From positions 17,720 to 81,719 of the forward strand of contig CAYMSF010000012.1 in NCBI GenBank assembly GCA_964392985.1: a stretch of DNA of 64,000 bases, written 5' to 3'. Source of the stretch: CAYMSF01 sp964392985 (GTDB lineage: Bacteria > Verrucomicrobiota > Lentisphaeria > Victivallales > Victivallaceae). The translations under genes and the position numbers were made by a program. The notes below the pieces were generated by a model. That model saw only the letters and a program-made list of their open reading frames with translations. It did no database searches and had not been told where the DNA came from. Positions 34,538-43,585 of this stretch are shown here, in pieces; the first letter of the stretch is position 1, and each line of letters starts with the position of its first letter.

Positions 34538-35947
34538 ATGAAAAAAGTGATAATCGAATATAAAATGCTGCTGCCGGCTTTTTTATTTATCATTTGTGCT
34601 TTCATGTTTTTTGCGCGAGAACCTGGAACGTCTTCAACAATAACAGCATCAATGCAACTGCCGGCGGCAGCTCAAACCGCCGCGGCTCCGGTTTCTAAAA
34701 TTAATTCCGGAGATACAGCCTGGGTGATGGTGGCGACAGCAATGGTAATGCTCATGACCGTTCCCGGTCTGGCTTTTTTCTATTGCGGTCTGGTGAGAAG
34801 GAAAAATGTATTATCCATTCTCATGCAGTGTTTTGCGATATTGTGTATTTTGAGTCTGCATTGGGTTATCATTGGTTACAGTCTGGCATTTGGACCTGAC
34901 CTTTGCGGCAAGGGATTGATCGGGGGCCTGGAATGGGCATTTCTTGAAGGCGTGGGATTAGAACCGCATAATTTTTACGCGACAACTATTCCGCATCAGG
35001 TTTTCATGATGTTTCAGGCGATGTTTGCGGTAATCACTCCGGCGCTGATTATCGGTGCTTTTGCCGAAAGAATAAAATTTTCCAGTCTTTGCGTGTTTAC
35101 ATTGTTATGGGCGACATGTGTTTATGATCCGTTAGCGCACTGGGTTTGGGCTGATGGCGGTTTTCTCGGTACATCCGGCGGTATGGGAGTATTGGACTTC
35201 GCTGGCGGGACGGTCATTGAAATCAATTCCGGCATGGCATCACTGGCGGCTGCCCTTATTGTAGGCAAAAGGAAAGGTTATCCGGATAAAATATCGCCAC
35301 CGCATAATCTGCCATTTGCGGTTCTCGGCGCCGGACTGCTGTGGTTCGGCTGGTTTGGATTCAATGCCGGCAGTGCATTGGCCGCAAACAGTGTTGCCGC
35401 AAATGCATTTGTGACAACTCATATTGCCGGTGCGACTGCGGCTATTGTCTGGGGGATTATGGATTGTATTTATAACAAACGCCCGACGGTTCTTGGTATT
35501 ATAACTGGCGCAGTTGCAGGGTTGGTAGCGATTACACCGGCTTGCGGGTTTGTTAATTTGCGCGGTGCGATTGGTGTTGGTATCGGCGCCGGAGTATTAT
35601 GTTATCCCGTCGTGGCATTTATTAAACCGAGATTTAACTATGACGATTCACTGGATGTCTTCGGTGTTCATGGTATTGGCGGAATCTGGGGTATAATTGC
35701 AACCGGTCTTTATGCGACAACCACGGTCAACAGTTCCGCCGCCAATGGATTGTTTTACGGCAATCCGGCGCAGTTGTTGATTCAATGCAAGGCCGCGGCG
35801 ATTACGATTGTTTTTTCGTTCGTTGCATCGTATATTCTATTGAAAGTGGTAGATTTGGTCATGGGTTTGCGGGTTACTGATCATGAAGAACGCGTTGGCC
35901 TGGATTTGAGTGAACACCGCGAAGCGGCATATACGTTAATAGACTAA
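34538..35947 (+). CDS. amt: Ammonium transporter, copy 2
   Basis: 469 residues from ATG 34538, chosen because it has an AAGGGG site and starts MKKVIIEYKMLLPA before a hydrophobic signal segment; a GTG-like start at 34427 has none. The core is a close paralogue of copy 1 (for example MTVPGLAFFYCGLVRRKNVL, DFAGGTVIEINSGM, GFNAGSAL, HGIGGIWGIIATG). One difference: where copy 1 has VHINAGM, this one has IEINSGM. Its own PII gene follows by 14 nt. The two units come from a tandem duplication. Confidence 0.93.
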   Translation: MKKVIIEYKMLLPAFLFIICAFMFFAREPGTSSTITASMQLPAAAQTAAAPVSKINSGDTAWVMVATAMVMLMTVPGLAFFYCGLVRRKNVLSILMQCFAILCILSLHWVIIGYSLAFGPDLCGKGLIGGLEWAFLEGVGLEPHNFYATTIPHQVFMMFQAMFAVITPALIIGAFAERIKFSSLCVFTLLWATCVYDPLAHWVWADGGFLGTSGGMGVLDFAGGTVIEINSGMASLAAALIVGKRKGYPDKISPPHNLPFAVLGAGLLWFGWFGFNAGSALAANSVAANAFVTTHIAGATAAIVWGIMDCIYNKRPTVLGIITGAVAGLVAITPACGFVNLRGAIGVGIGAGVLCYPVVAFIKPRFNYDDSLDVFGVHGIGGIWGIIATGLYATTTVNSSAANGLFYGNPAQLLIQCKAAAITIVFSFVASYILLKVVDLVMGLRVTDHEERVGLDLSEHREAAYTLID

Positions 35948-35961
35948 AAAGGAGTCTGATT

Positions 35962-36303
35962 ATGAAATATATTATTGCAGTTATTCAACCTGACCGTCTT
36001 GATGATGTGTTACAGAATCTCGAAGATAAAGAGATTCATCTGGTAACAGTTTCCAGCGTTATGGGACGCGGACGGCAGAAAGGCATCGCCGCCGTTTACC
36101 GCAGTCATACAGAAGCCGGCAGTTTATTGAAGAAAACAAAACTAGAAATAGCCGTGAATGATGATTTTGTGGAACTGGCAGTTGAAGCTATTGTCACCGG
36201 TGCCCGTACCGGCGAGGTCGGCGATGGTAAAATATTCATCATGGATTTGGAAAGTTGCATACGCATCCGTACAAAGGAGACCGGCAATACTGCCATCGGT
36301 TGA
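35962..36303 (+). CDS. glnK: PII signal protein, copy 2
   Basis: 113 residues and nearly identical to copy 1; differences are scattered conservative changes (VLQNLEDKE, VSSVMGRG, IAVNDDFVELA). The T-loop is the same, YRSHTEAGSLLKK, again with Glu at the position of Tyr51. It follows amt copy 2 by 14 nt with an AAGGAG site, so each transporter has its own PII. They could form mixed trimers. The C-terminus ends RTKETGNTAIG. Confidence 0.9.
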   Translation: MKYIIAVIQPDRLDDVLQNLEDKEIHLVTVSSVMGRGRQKGIAAVYRSHTEAGSLLKKTKLEIAVNDDFVELAVEAIVTGARTGEVGDGKIFIMDLESCIRIRTKETGNTAIG

Positions 36304-36313
36304 GGCTTATACG

Positions 36314-36341
36314 ATAATCCCGCATTTAGATGCGGGATTAT
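36314..36341. terminator. Bidirectional terminator between amt-PII and kdsD
   Basis: ATAATCCCGCAT and ATGCGGGATTAT form a perfect 12-bp stem with the loop ttag. It lies between convergent genes and has an AT-rich flank on each side, fitting termination in both directions. Confidence 0.75.
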
Positions 36342-36363
36342 AGTTATCAAACATTATAGTTGA

Positions 36364-37338
36364 TTACATCAGTTTAAATCGCGGCAAATCCTGAACATCA
36401 ACAAAGCCGGCAACTTGACCGGAGGGTGAAACTACTACGATAGAGTTGATGCGGCGGTCTTCAATGATTTTAAGCGCTTCAACGGCGAGGTGTTCGGCGC
36501 TGACAGTAGCGGGTTTTGTCGTCATTACTGCGGCAATTGGCTGGTTGATTATATTGATGTCTTTTTCAGCGCGACGGCGGAAGTCGCCGTCAGTGAAAAT
36601 ACCGAGAAGTTTATTGTTATCATCAACGATAATAGCGCAACCGCAGCGGGTATGAGTCATCTTCAACAATGCATCTTTAACGGTTGAATCAGGCTTTACA
36701 ATTGCGAGCCTATCGCCTGAACGCATAATGTCTGCAACGGTCATCGTAACTGCTCTGCCGATTGCTCCGCCAGGATGGAGCCGGCCATAATCCTCCCGCG
36801 TGAAACCGCGGCAATCCAGCAGAACCAATGCCAGTGCGTCACCAAGTGCCAGTAAAGCTGTGGTAGTAGTTGTCGGGGCAAGATTGAATGGGCATGCCTC
36901 TTTGGGCACTGTCATTTTTACTACCAGATTGCTGAGTTTTGCCAAACTTGATTCAGCAGAACCGGTAATTGCCACAATTTCCATGCCGAGCCTTCTTGCC
37001 GGACTCAAAATTGAAAGCAATTCATCGGTTTCACCACTGTAACTGAGTGCGAGCAACAGATCATTTTTCTGCATTATTCCCAGATCGCCATGCAGCGCTT
37101 CCACCGGATGCATGAAAACTGCCGGGGAACCAACACTCGATAGTGTCGCTGCGATTTTTTTGCCGATGTAGCCACTTTTTCCGACACCGGTGATGACAAT
37201 TTTTCCGCCGTTGTCTAAAGTTTTGATACAATTTTCAACCATTTTTTCGAAATCTTGACCAAGTTGGTCACGGACAGCTTTGAGGCCGTCAATTTCGATA
37301 TCGAAAACAGATTGTGCTTTTTGAATTATTTTGCTCAT
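36364..37338 (-). CDS. kdsD: Arabinose-5-phosphate isomerase (KpsF/GutQ family)
   Basis: 324 residues: a SIS domain (ITGVGKSGYIGKKIAATLSS, PVEALHGDLG, LALSYSGETDE) followed by two CBS domains (about 205-324). It converts ribulose-5-phosphate to arabinose-5-phosphate, the first step to Kdo for lipopolysaccharide. This shows a lipid A/Kdo-type outer membrane. It is the last gene in the run SGNH-hisE-hisG-cdd-kdsD, each 17-36 nt apart. Confidence 0.93.
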   Translation of the reverse strand: MSKIIQKAQSVFDIEIDGLKAVRDQLGQDFEKMVENCIKTLDNGGKIVITGVGKSGYIGKKIAATLSSVGSPAVFMHPVEALHGDLGIMQKNDLLLALSYSGETDELLSILSPARRLGMEIVAITGSAESSLAKLSNLVVKMTVPKEACPFNLAPTTTTTALLALGDALALVLLDCRGFTREDYGRLHPGGAIGRAVTMTVADIMRSGDRLAIVKPDSTVKDALLKMTHTRCGCAIIVDDNNKLLGIFTDGDFRRRAEKDINIINQPIAAVMTTKPATVSAEHLAVEALKIIEDRRINSIVVVSPSGQVAGFVDVQDLPRFKLM

Positions 37339-37374
37339 CTTCTCGTTTTTCCTGTGTTTGTATGGTTATATTGG

Positions 37375-37752
37375 TTAGGCCATACGGTATGGCAACAGTG
37401 TTTTTAATTTTACTATTTCATCTTCGCTTACCGATACATCGGCTTCTAGATTATCATTATCAATCTGGTACATAAATTCACGGCATCGACCGCATGGAGG
37501 ATATATCTTTCCCCCAACGCCGACTGCAACAATTTTTAAAACTCTGGATTCTTCATTGGCAATCATTTGTGCGATAGCCGAGTGTTCAGCACAAGATCCC
37601 ATGCCGCAACGGGTGTCAATACAGACTCCGGTGTAAACGTTACCTTTATCTGTCAATAATGCACTGGCGACTGACGCAACATGGCAATTTATTGACAATT
37701 GCCGTGGTTTGACTTTATCTTGAGCAATTTTTTTCAATTCTGCAAAAGTCAT
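37375..37752 (-). CDS. cdd: Cytidine deaminase-family protein
   Basis: 125 residues from ATG 37752 (GGGGAG site 7 nt upstream), preferred over a TTG ten codons earlier. The zinc site is complete: CAEHSAIAQM holds Cys-Ala-Glu, and PPCGRCREFM has the CxxC pair. It deaminates cytidine or a related base in salvage. Similar small proteins in blasticidin-S-deaminase type families exist, so the substrate is not certain. It lies between hisG and kdsD in an operon without a clear pathway link. Confidence 0.82.
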   Translation of the reverse strand: MTFAELKKIAQDKVKPRQLSINCHVASVASALLTDKGNVYTGVCIDTRCGMGSCAEHSAIAQMIANEESRVLKIVAVGVGGKIYPPCGRCREFMYQIDNDNLEADVSVSEDEIVKLKTLLPYRMA

Positions 37753-37787
37753 CAAAACTCCCCGCACGTTTAATGACAACAATTATG

Positions 37788-38636
37788 TCAAATACGGCAT
37801 GACCGGATGTCGGTAACAATTATTCCCCTGGCGCCGGTTTGATGCAGTTTATCCATAATATGATTACTTTGTTTCCGTAAAATCATTGCCTTAACCGCTA
37901 CCCAGTCCGGATTACTTAGCGGTGAAATGGTTGGTGATTCAATGCCCGGGGTAATCCAGCATACTGTTTCCAGATGCTTTCTTTCAATATCATATTCAAT
38001 CATGGCATAAGAGCGGGCGACGAGAATTCCTTTAACTCGTCCAAGTATGGTCTTTATCGCCGGTATTTCAGCACTTTCCTGGTCATGTGCGACAAGTACT
38101 GCCTCTGATTGCATGATTGGTGTGCCGACCAGTTTTAATCCAGCCTCTTTTATGGTGTTGCCTGATTCAACGACATCAGCGATAACATCGGCGACCCCGA
38201 GTTGGATGGAAATCTCAACAGCTCCATCAAGTTTAATGATTTTTGCCTGAATATTGCGCTTATTCAAATCATCTTCAACAATGGCAGGGTATGAGGTGGC
38301 AATGCGCAAACCGCCGAAATGTTCAGGGACCAGTTCTGAATTGGCCGGAACAGCATAAAAGAACGAGGAATGACCGAAATTCAACGGCAGAATTTCCTTG
38401 ACCGTTGAACCACTGTCTAATGCCAGATCTCTTCCGGTAATACCGAGCGGTAAAGTACCGTTACCGACATATACCGCAATGTCACGCGGACGTAGAAAAA
38501 TAAATTCTATCTGGTTGTTTTTATCGGTGACGATAAGCTCTCTACCGGAGCGGGTGCATTTGTAGCCTGCCTCTTTAAGCAGTTCTACCGCACCTTCTGA
38601 CAGTGCGCCTTTATTTGGAATCGCGATTTGCAACAT
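37788..38636 (-). CDS. hisG: ATP phosphoribosyltransferase, long form
   Basis: 282 residues, so the long HisG form with a C-terminal regulatory domain that does not need HisZ. Signatures: LQIAIPNKGALSEGAVELL at the start, GITGRDLALDSG, GVADVIADVVESGNTIKEAGL. It makes phosphoribosyl-ATP, the first and feedback-controlled step of histidine synthesis. hisE precedes it by 17 nt. The other his genes are not here apart from hisB at 16.5 kb. Confidence 0.95.
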   Translation of the reverse strand: MLQIAIPNKGALSEGAVELLKEAGYKCTRSGRELIVTDKNNQIEFIFLRPRDIAVYVGNGTLPLGITGRDLALDSGSTVKEILPLNFGHSSFFYAVPANSELVPEHFGGLRIATSYPAIVEDDLNKRNIQAKIIKLDGAVEISIQLGVADVIADVVESGNTIKEAGLKLVGTPIMQSEAVLVAHDQESAEIPAIKTILGRVKGILVARSYAMIEYDIERKHLETVCWITPGIESPTISPLSNPDWVAVKAMILRKQSNHIMDKLHQTGARGIIVTDIRSCRI

Positions 38637-38653
38637 AATACTGTTCCTGATTG

Positions 38654-38917
38654 CTATAAATGCTTATAAATGTCTTCAAGTTCAAGCTCACAAGCGAGCA
38701 TCATGACCTGAAGGTGGTAGATTAATTGGGAAATTTCTTCAGCCGTTTTATCTTTACCCTCGTATTCAGCTGCCATCCATACTTCTCCGGCTTCTTCGAT
38801 TATTTTTTTGCCAATGGTGTGTTTGCCGGCACGCAAAGCTTTCACCGTACCTGATGCCGGATCCTGGTTGGCTGCTTTGGTTTTCAGTTCAGCAAACAAT
38901 TCTTCAAAGGTTTTCAT
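38654..38917 (-). CDS. hisE: Phosphoribosyl-ATP pyrophosphatase
   Basis: 87 residues, the length of stand-alone HisE. KKIIEEAGEVWMAAEYEGKD and EISQLIYHLQVMML are the MazG-like EExxE...ExxD metal motifs of HisE. It removes pyrophosphate from phosphoribosyl-ATP, the step after HisG, whose gene follows directly. It starts 31 nt after the SGNH hydrolase gene, so that enzyme shares the transcript. Confidence 0.94.
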   Translation of the reverse strand: MKTFEELFAELKTKAANQDPASGTVKALRAGKHTIGKKIIEEAGEVWMAAEYEGKDKTAEEISQLIYHLQVMMLACELELEDIYKHL

Positions 38918-38948
38918 TCGTGCTTTCCCGTTCTCTGATAATTTGCGT

Positions 38949-39581
38949 TCAGATTATTGCTGCGGTTGCTTTCAGCCACGATTCCTTCATCATGGCATGA
39001 CCGGCGGGAGAGGGATGAACTCCATCCAATGCCCAGTATTCTGCCGGTGCGCGCTTCAGCGCGTTATTAAAATCAGTCTGGCATGGTACTAGAATAGTAC
39101 TGTAATCCTTGGCAAGTTTCCTGACAATAGTGGTGCGTTCTGACATTTCTGTAATCCAGTCAGCGGTGACCACACCGCAGGAGAGAACAAACGGCTCGCA
39201 TAACACAATTTTGCATTCCGGTACGGCTTTGCGGGTCCAGTCCAACAGCATCCGGTAGAATTGTTCAAATCGGTCAATTTCAACACCGTTTTTACTGCCG
39301 AATTCATGCCAGGTATCATTGACGCCGATAAGGATACTGAGAATTGACGGATTTAAATTAATCATATCAATTTTCCATCTGGCATAAAGGTCGACAACAC
39401 GATTACCGCTGATGCCGCGGTTATAGACGTTAATATTATTTTCCGGTTTTTTATAGAGTAATTCCGCCGCAATAAGCGCAACATAACCGCTGCCAAGTCC
39501 GTTATTGAACACTGCCGGTTCTCTGCTTCTGCCGCAGTCGGTGATGGAGTCTCCCTGGAAAACAATAACCTGCTCTTGCAT
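38949..39581 (-). CDS. SGNH/GDSL-type esterase
   Basis: 210 residues, no signal peptide. The four SGNH blocks are present: FQGDSITDCG (catalytic Ser), ISGNRVVDLYARW (Gly), IGVNDTWHEF (Asn), and DGVHPSPAGH (Asp and His). It should hydrolyse an ester, often an acetyl group on a carbohydrate. It is the first gene of the operon with hisE, hisG, cdd and kdsD. Close relatives are common in bacteria that use polysaccharides. Natural substrate unknown. Confidence 0.88.
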   Translation of the reverse strand: MQEQVIVFQGDSITDCGRSREPAVFNNGLGSGYVALIAAELLYKKPENNINVYNRGISGNRVVDLYARWKIDMINLNPSILSILIGVNDTWHEFGSKNGVEIDRFEQFYRMLLDWTRKAVPECKIVLCEPFVLSCGVVTADWITEMSERTTIVRKLAKDYSTILVPCQTDFNNALKRAPAEYWALDGVHPSPAGHAMMKESWLKATAAII

Positions 39582-39896
39582 TGCCCTGATTCCCTATATA
39601 AGTTGAATATTTTGCCTTTGTAATGCTTTGGTTTACTTTCGATAATATAGCCTGTGAAAGACGAAAGCACAAGACGTTCCGGCGAATTTCACGCCGATAA
39701 AAAGGTCTTTTGCATTTAGTAATGATTTCTGTTGTCTGAGGCTATGGACATCACATTTTTACATTGAAATTTCCGTTAATCGAAAAAAAGTTATTAAATT
39801 TATGAGGAATGGAGTTGAAAAAAATCAAAAATGGTAGAATTTTAACTTGAGTTTTTTTCAGATTAAAATGTTTTAAAGATATAATGGAGGCATTCA
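39582..39896. other. Divergent intergenic region
   Basis: 315 bases between the SGNH hydrolase and the M42 peptidase, which diverge. AT-rich. A weak relative of the palindromic-repeat arm (ATATAAGTTGAATATTTT) lies at about 39596. No clear RNA gene, repeat or promoter pair was identified. Confidence 0.4.
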
Positions 39897-40970
39897 ATGC
39901 TGTCAGTTGCCAGTTTGAATTTTTTAAAAGATCTTATGAATTGTTCTGGTCCATCTGGATTTGAAGAAGAAACCGCCGGGGTATTTAGAAAATATTTGCA
40001 GGGTTTTTGCGCCAAAGTCACAACAGACGTCATGGGTAATACGGCTGGGATAATCAATCCGGGCGGCGCTTTCCGGGTGATGCTGGCGGGGCATTATGAT
40101 GAAATTGGATTTCAGGCAGTCTATATTTCGGAAGAGGGCATGATTTATTTTCGTGCGAATGGCGGGATTGACAAGCTCACGGTGCCTGGTACTGAGGTGG
40201 ATATACTGACTGCGAAGGGCAGAATCCCCGGAGTTATCGGAAAAAAACCAATTCATCTGCTTTCACCGAAAGAGCGTGAAACTCCGTCGGAATTGACCGA
40301 CTTGTGGATTGATATTGGCGCTGAAAATAAAAAAGAAGCGGCGAAGTTTGTTGCAATCGGTGATCCTATCGCGGTTCGCAGTAACTTCCAGCGACTGGGA
40401 AAAAATCGTATCAAATCCAAAGGAATGGATGATAAAATCGGCGCTTTTGTTGTTGCTGAAACATTACGCAATTTGAGTAAACGTAAAATAAAAGTTGAGG
40501 TTCATGGTGTCGGCACGGTACAGGAGGAGCTCGGATTAAGGGGAGCGGTAACGAGTTCATTTGGTATTGATCCGAAAGTTGGTTTTGCTGTTGATGTCGG
40601 TTTTGCCACTGATATCCCTGACATTGCTAAAAAAATTCTTGGCGAAATAAAACTTGGCAATGGTCCGGAACTGAACCGCAATGCCGATAATAACTCAGTA
40701 TTAGGACGGACATTACGTAAAATCGCCACAAAACATAAGATTAAATATCAGGAAACTGCTTCGCATCGTGCTTCAGGCGGTACTGATACCGCGCAAATGC
40801 AACTTACCCGCTCCGGAGTGGCGACGGCATTAATCAGCATCCCCAATCGTTATATGCATTCTCCGGTGGAAATCTGTGACTTGCGCGATGTTGAAGGCGC
40901 CGTTGAGCTTTTGACGGAAACGATAGCTTCATTTACCGGTAAAGAAAATTTTATTCCCGGAATAAACTAA
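39897..40970 (+). CDS. M42-family metallo-aminopeptidase
   Basis: 357 residues. Zinc ligands are visible in order: AGHYDEIGF, KGMDDKIGAF, VQEELGLRG (catalytic Glu pair), VDVGFATD, and SGGTDTAQM. The family forms large dodecameric aminopeptidases (glutamyl aminopeptidase or deblocking type) in the cytoplasm that clear small peptides; some are annotated as endoglucanases by mistake. An agatataatggagg site precedes the ATG. The holA gene starts directly after its stop codon. Confidence 0.9.
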   Translation: MLSVASLNFLKDLMNCSGPSGFEEETAGVFRKYLQGFCAKVTTDVMGNTAGIINPGGAFRVMLAGHYDEIGFQAVYISEEGMIYFRANGGIDKLTVPGTEVDILTAKGRIPGVIGKKPIHLLSPKERETPSELTDLWIDIGAENKKEAAKFVAIGDPIAVRSNFQRLGKNRIKSKGMDDKIGAFVVAETLRNLSKRKIKVEVHGVGTVQEELGLRGAVTSSFGIDPKVGFAVDVGFATDIPDIAKKILGEIKLGNGPELNRNADNNSVLGRTLRKIATKHKIKYQETASHRASGGTDTAQMQLTRSGVATALISIPNRYMHSPVEICDLRDVEGAVELLTETIASFTGKENFIPGIN

Positions 40971-42116
40971 ATGGTACAGGCAAAAGATAGTAAATCTGAC
41001 GGTAAAGTGAACTTTTTTCTTATCAGCGGCAATGATGAATTTGCCATGAAAGAAAAATCGCGTGAAATCATCGCTTCATTATGCGGTGATAATCTTGAGA
41101 ACAGTGAGGATCTGGAAATCATCGCCGGTGATCATGAGAGTATGAAGGCAGAAGAGATTCTTGCGGCATTGCTTAATGCGCTTCGTACTCCGCCTTTTCT
41201 CTGCCCTGAAAAAAAGATTTGGTTACGACATTTTATTCATTTTGAAAAGGCATTTTCCTCGGAAAGCGGCAATGTGGCTGATGAACTTACTGCTTTCATA
41301 AAAAGTGGGTTGCCTCCGGATGTTACTCTGGTAATTGACGGCGCTGAACTTGATCAACGCAAGTCTTTTTTTAAGGCATGCAAGACGGCTGGTGCAGAAA
41401 TCCATTATTTCCGCAAAGCGGACATCACTTCCAAAGATTATTCTCGCGGTCAAAGTGAACGCATTGAAGAAATTTGTGCCAAAGCAAAGAAACATATTGA
41501 TCAGGCCGCGCTGAATTATTTGGTTGAAACTATCGGCAGCGACAGCGGACGGATGAAAACTGAGCTTGATAAACTCTGTTGTTATGTCGGCAAACAGGAC
41601 AACATTACATTTGCAGACTGCAAGGCAGTCTGCAGTCGCACTCCAGAAGCTATGGGATGGGAATTTTCAAACCGCATGATTGACCGGGATGTTCCCGGAG
41701 CTATCGGCATTATCGGTGATTTGCTCGAGCAGATGAGGAATCAACGCGGTGGCGGCAATCAAGAGTTGGCTGTTTTGTTTAACAGTATCAAGGGCGTGCA
41801 GGAATTGGTAATGACTAAGTGTGCCATGGATGAATTGAATGTGCCGCGCAACATCGGGAAATCATTTTTTTATTCGTTGCCGCCGGAATTTAAAGAAAAA
41901 TATCCTAAAAATATGCTTGTGACGGCTAACCCGTTCCGGGCTTACAAGATGTGTGAAAGCTCGATGAGTTTCACTGACCTGGAACTGACTGAAGCGATGG
42001 AAGCATTGCTGGAAGCCAACCGTAAATTGGTTTCCGGTGGCGGTGATGCCAGAATTATTCTTGAAAATCTGGCGTTGAAAATTGCCGGCAGAGGCTCTCG
42101 CGCACGAAAACAGTAA
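40971..42116 (+). CDS. holA: DNA polymerase III delta subunit
   Basis: 381 residues. ISGNDEFAMKEKSREII matches the HolA N-terminus, followed by PDVTLVIDGAELDQRKSFFKACKTAG and ALNYLVETIGSDSGRMKTELDKL, the AAA+-like delta subunit pattern that opens the beta clamp. It is longer than E. coli HolA (343). The ATG follows the peptidase stop with no gap, and the next gene is 23 nt on, so three genes are probably co-transcribed. Confidence 0.83.
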   Translation: MVQAKDSKSDGKVNFFLISGNDEFAMKEKSREIIASLCGDNLENSEDLEIIAGDHESMKAEEILAALLNALRTPPFLCPEKKIWLRHFIHFEKAFSSESGNVADELTAFIKSGLPPDVTLVIDGAELDQRKSFFKACKTAGAEIHYFRKADITSKDYSRGQSERIEEICAKAKKHIDQAALNYLVETIGSDSGRMKTELDKLCCYVGKQDNITFADCKAVCSRTPEAMGWEFSNRMIDRDVPGAIGIIGDLLEQMRNQRGGGNQELAVLFNSIKGVQELVMTKCAMDELNVPRNIGKSFFYSLPPEFKEKYPKNMLVTANPFRAYKMCESSMSFTDLELTEAMEALLEANRKLVSGGGDARIILENLALKIAGRGSRARKQ

Positions 42117-42139
42117 AGTAACCACATGGAAATATATTT

Positions 42140-43324
42140 ATGACAACTATCAGACAGAAAATTTATGAAAGTATTGCCGTCAATGAACCTATTGCCCGTT
42201 GCCAGCTTGGTATGAAATGCGGTATCCGGTTGGCAACCATCACTGAGGAAATCAGAAAGTTGATTGAAGATCAACTGGTGGTTGAATCAGGAACGCTTGT
42301 TTCAACCGGCGGCAGAAAGCCGGTATTGCTGCGAATAAACCGCAAAGCTTTAATGTTGATTGCAGTCCGGGCAGCTCGTGACAATATCAAGTGCGGTCTG
42401 TTTGATGGTTGCATGGATAAAAAATATGAATACTCCGCCAAAATTCCGGCACGGCCTGACAATCACATGCTGTTGCGCGAAATCGAACAGGCAATTAATG
42501 TGACAATTGCCAATGCCGGTTATTTGAATATTGATATTGCCGGAATCGGTGTCAGTTTTCCCGGAGTGGTGGATTATGTCAATGGTATTTTTATTGAATC
42601 TGCCAGTTTTCCCGGTCCGCATCATGTCCGCGTCAAGGATTTCCTGCTGAACCAGTTTCAGGTACCTGTAGCGGTCGACCATGATGCCGCCGGAATTACC
42701 ATGGCTGAATATTATCTTGCCGGTTCTGCGCCGCATTGCCGTAACATGGGCGTCCTGTTTATTGACAAAGGCATCGGCAGCAGATTTGTAATTGACGGTA
42801 AATTATTTCGCGGCGCCGGGAATACAGCAGGCGAATTCGGACATCTTTCTCTTGACAGTAACGGACCTGAATGTTACTGTGGCAATCATGGTTGTTTTGA
42901 ACAGCTGGCCGGTATTAATGCTATTGAAAAACGCGCCGGAAAACCTTTTGGACAGATTATTGCCGCGGCTGCGTCAAGGGACAGTCAGACGCTCAAGATG
43001 TTTGCCGAGGTCGGCGCTTACGTTGGCGAAGCTATTGTCAATATTTTTCAATTGATGGATATTGAGCATATCGTTATTAACGGACGGATTGCTGAAGCCG
43101 CACCATATTTATTAAAGGCAATGGAATCGCGTTTGCATACCGGCAGTAAGTTCCGCAGTTTAACACCACAGATGGTTTCTTTCAGCCGTTTAGGTGCACA
43201 AGTTGACCTGCTGGGGCCGGCTTTTGCTGTAGCTATCGAGGCATATCGTAATTTTGGAATTGACATTATACCTGTGACCGCCAATTATAAGAAATCTGAA
43301 ATGATACCGCCAGGCATGGTTTAA
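42140..43324 (+). CDS. ROK-family protein with N-terminal helix-turn-helix
   Basis: 394 residues. Residues 1-65 look like a winged helix (ARCQLGMKCGIRLATITEEIRKLIEDQLVVE). The ROK domain follows with the DxGxT-like start degenerate, but DIAGIGVSFPGVVD, VDHDAAGITMAEY, and the zinc site GPECYCGNHGCFEQLAG are clear. NagC/XylR-type ROK repressors have this layout. The ATP phosphate-binding loop near AVRAARDN is not conserved, so a regulator rather than a kinase is likely. Sugar ligand unknown. Confidence 0.85.
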   Translation: MTTIRQKIYESIAVNEPIARCQLGMKCGIRLATITEEIRKLIEDQLVVESGTLVSTGGRKPVLLRINRKALMLIAVRAARDNIKCGLFDGCMDKKYEYSAKIPARPDNHMLLREIEQAINVTIANAGYLNIDIAGIGVSFPGVVDYVNGIFIESASFPGPHHVRVKDFLLNQFQVPVAVDHDAAGITMAEYYLAGSAPHCRNMGVLFIDKGIGSRFVIDGKLFRGAGNTAGEFGHLSLDSNGPECYCGNHGCFEQLAGINAIEKRAGKPFGQIIAAAASRDSQTLKMFAEVGAYVGEAIVNIFQLMDIEHIVINGRIAEAAPYLLKAMESRLHTGSKFRSLTPQMVSFSRLGAQVDLLGPAFAVAIEAYRNFGIDIIPVTANYKKSEMIPPGMV

Positions 43325-43585
43325 AGGCGTTAATAATTTACAAAAAGGTGAACGATTTCAGATAACTAAGGTTGATTTTGTCGTTTTCCCAGTTATTTTC
43401 TGTCGTCTGATGTTGACTCGATGTTTTTATGCAATAATTTTGCGTTGAGCAAAACAATTCCGGTACGGTTCGGGAATATTACAGGTTTGTGCGCGATGCG
43501 ATTTCACGGGCGCTCTTTATTTCGTTTTTTTAGTGACTGTTAAATTTGAGTTATGCAATAATTTTTCAAATAAAAGGATTTGATT
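43325..43585. other. Intergenic gap before thyX
   Basis: 261 bases. An AAAGGA ribosome site for thyX is at the right end. No clear promoter pair, hairpin or RNA gene was seen. Confidence 0.35.
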
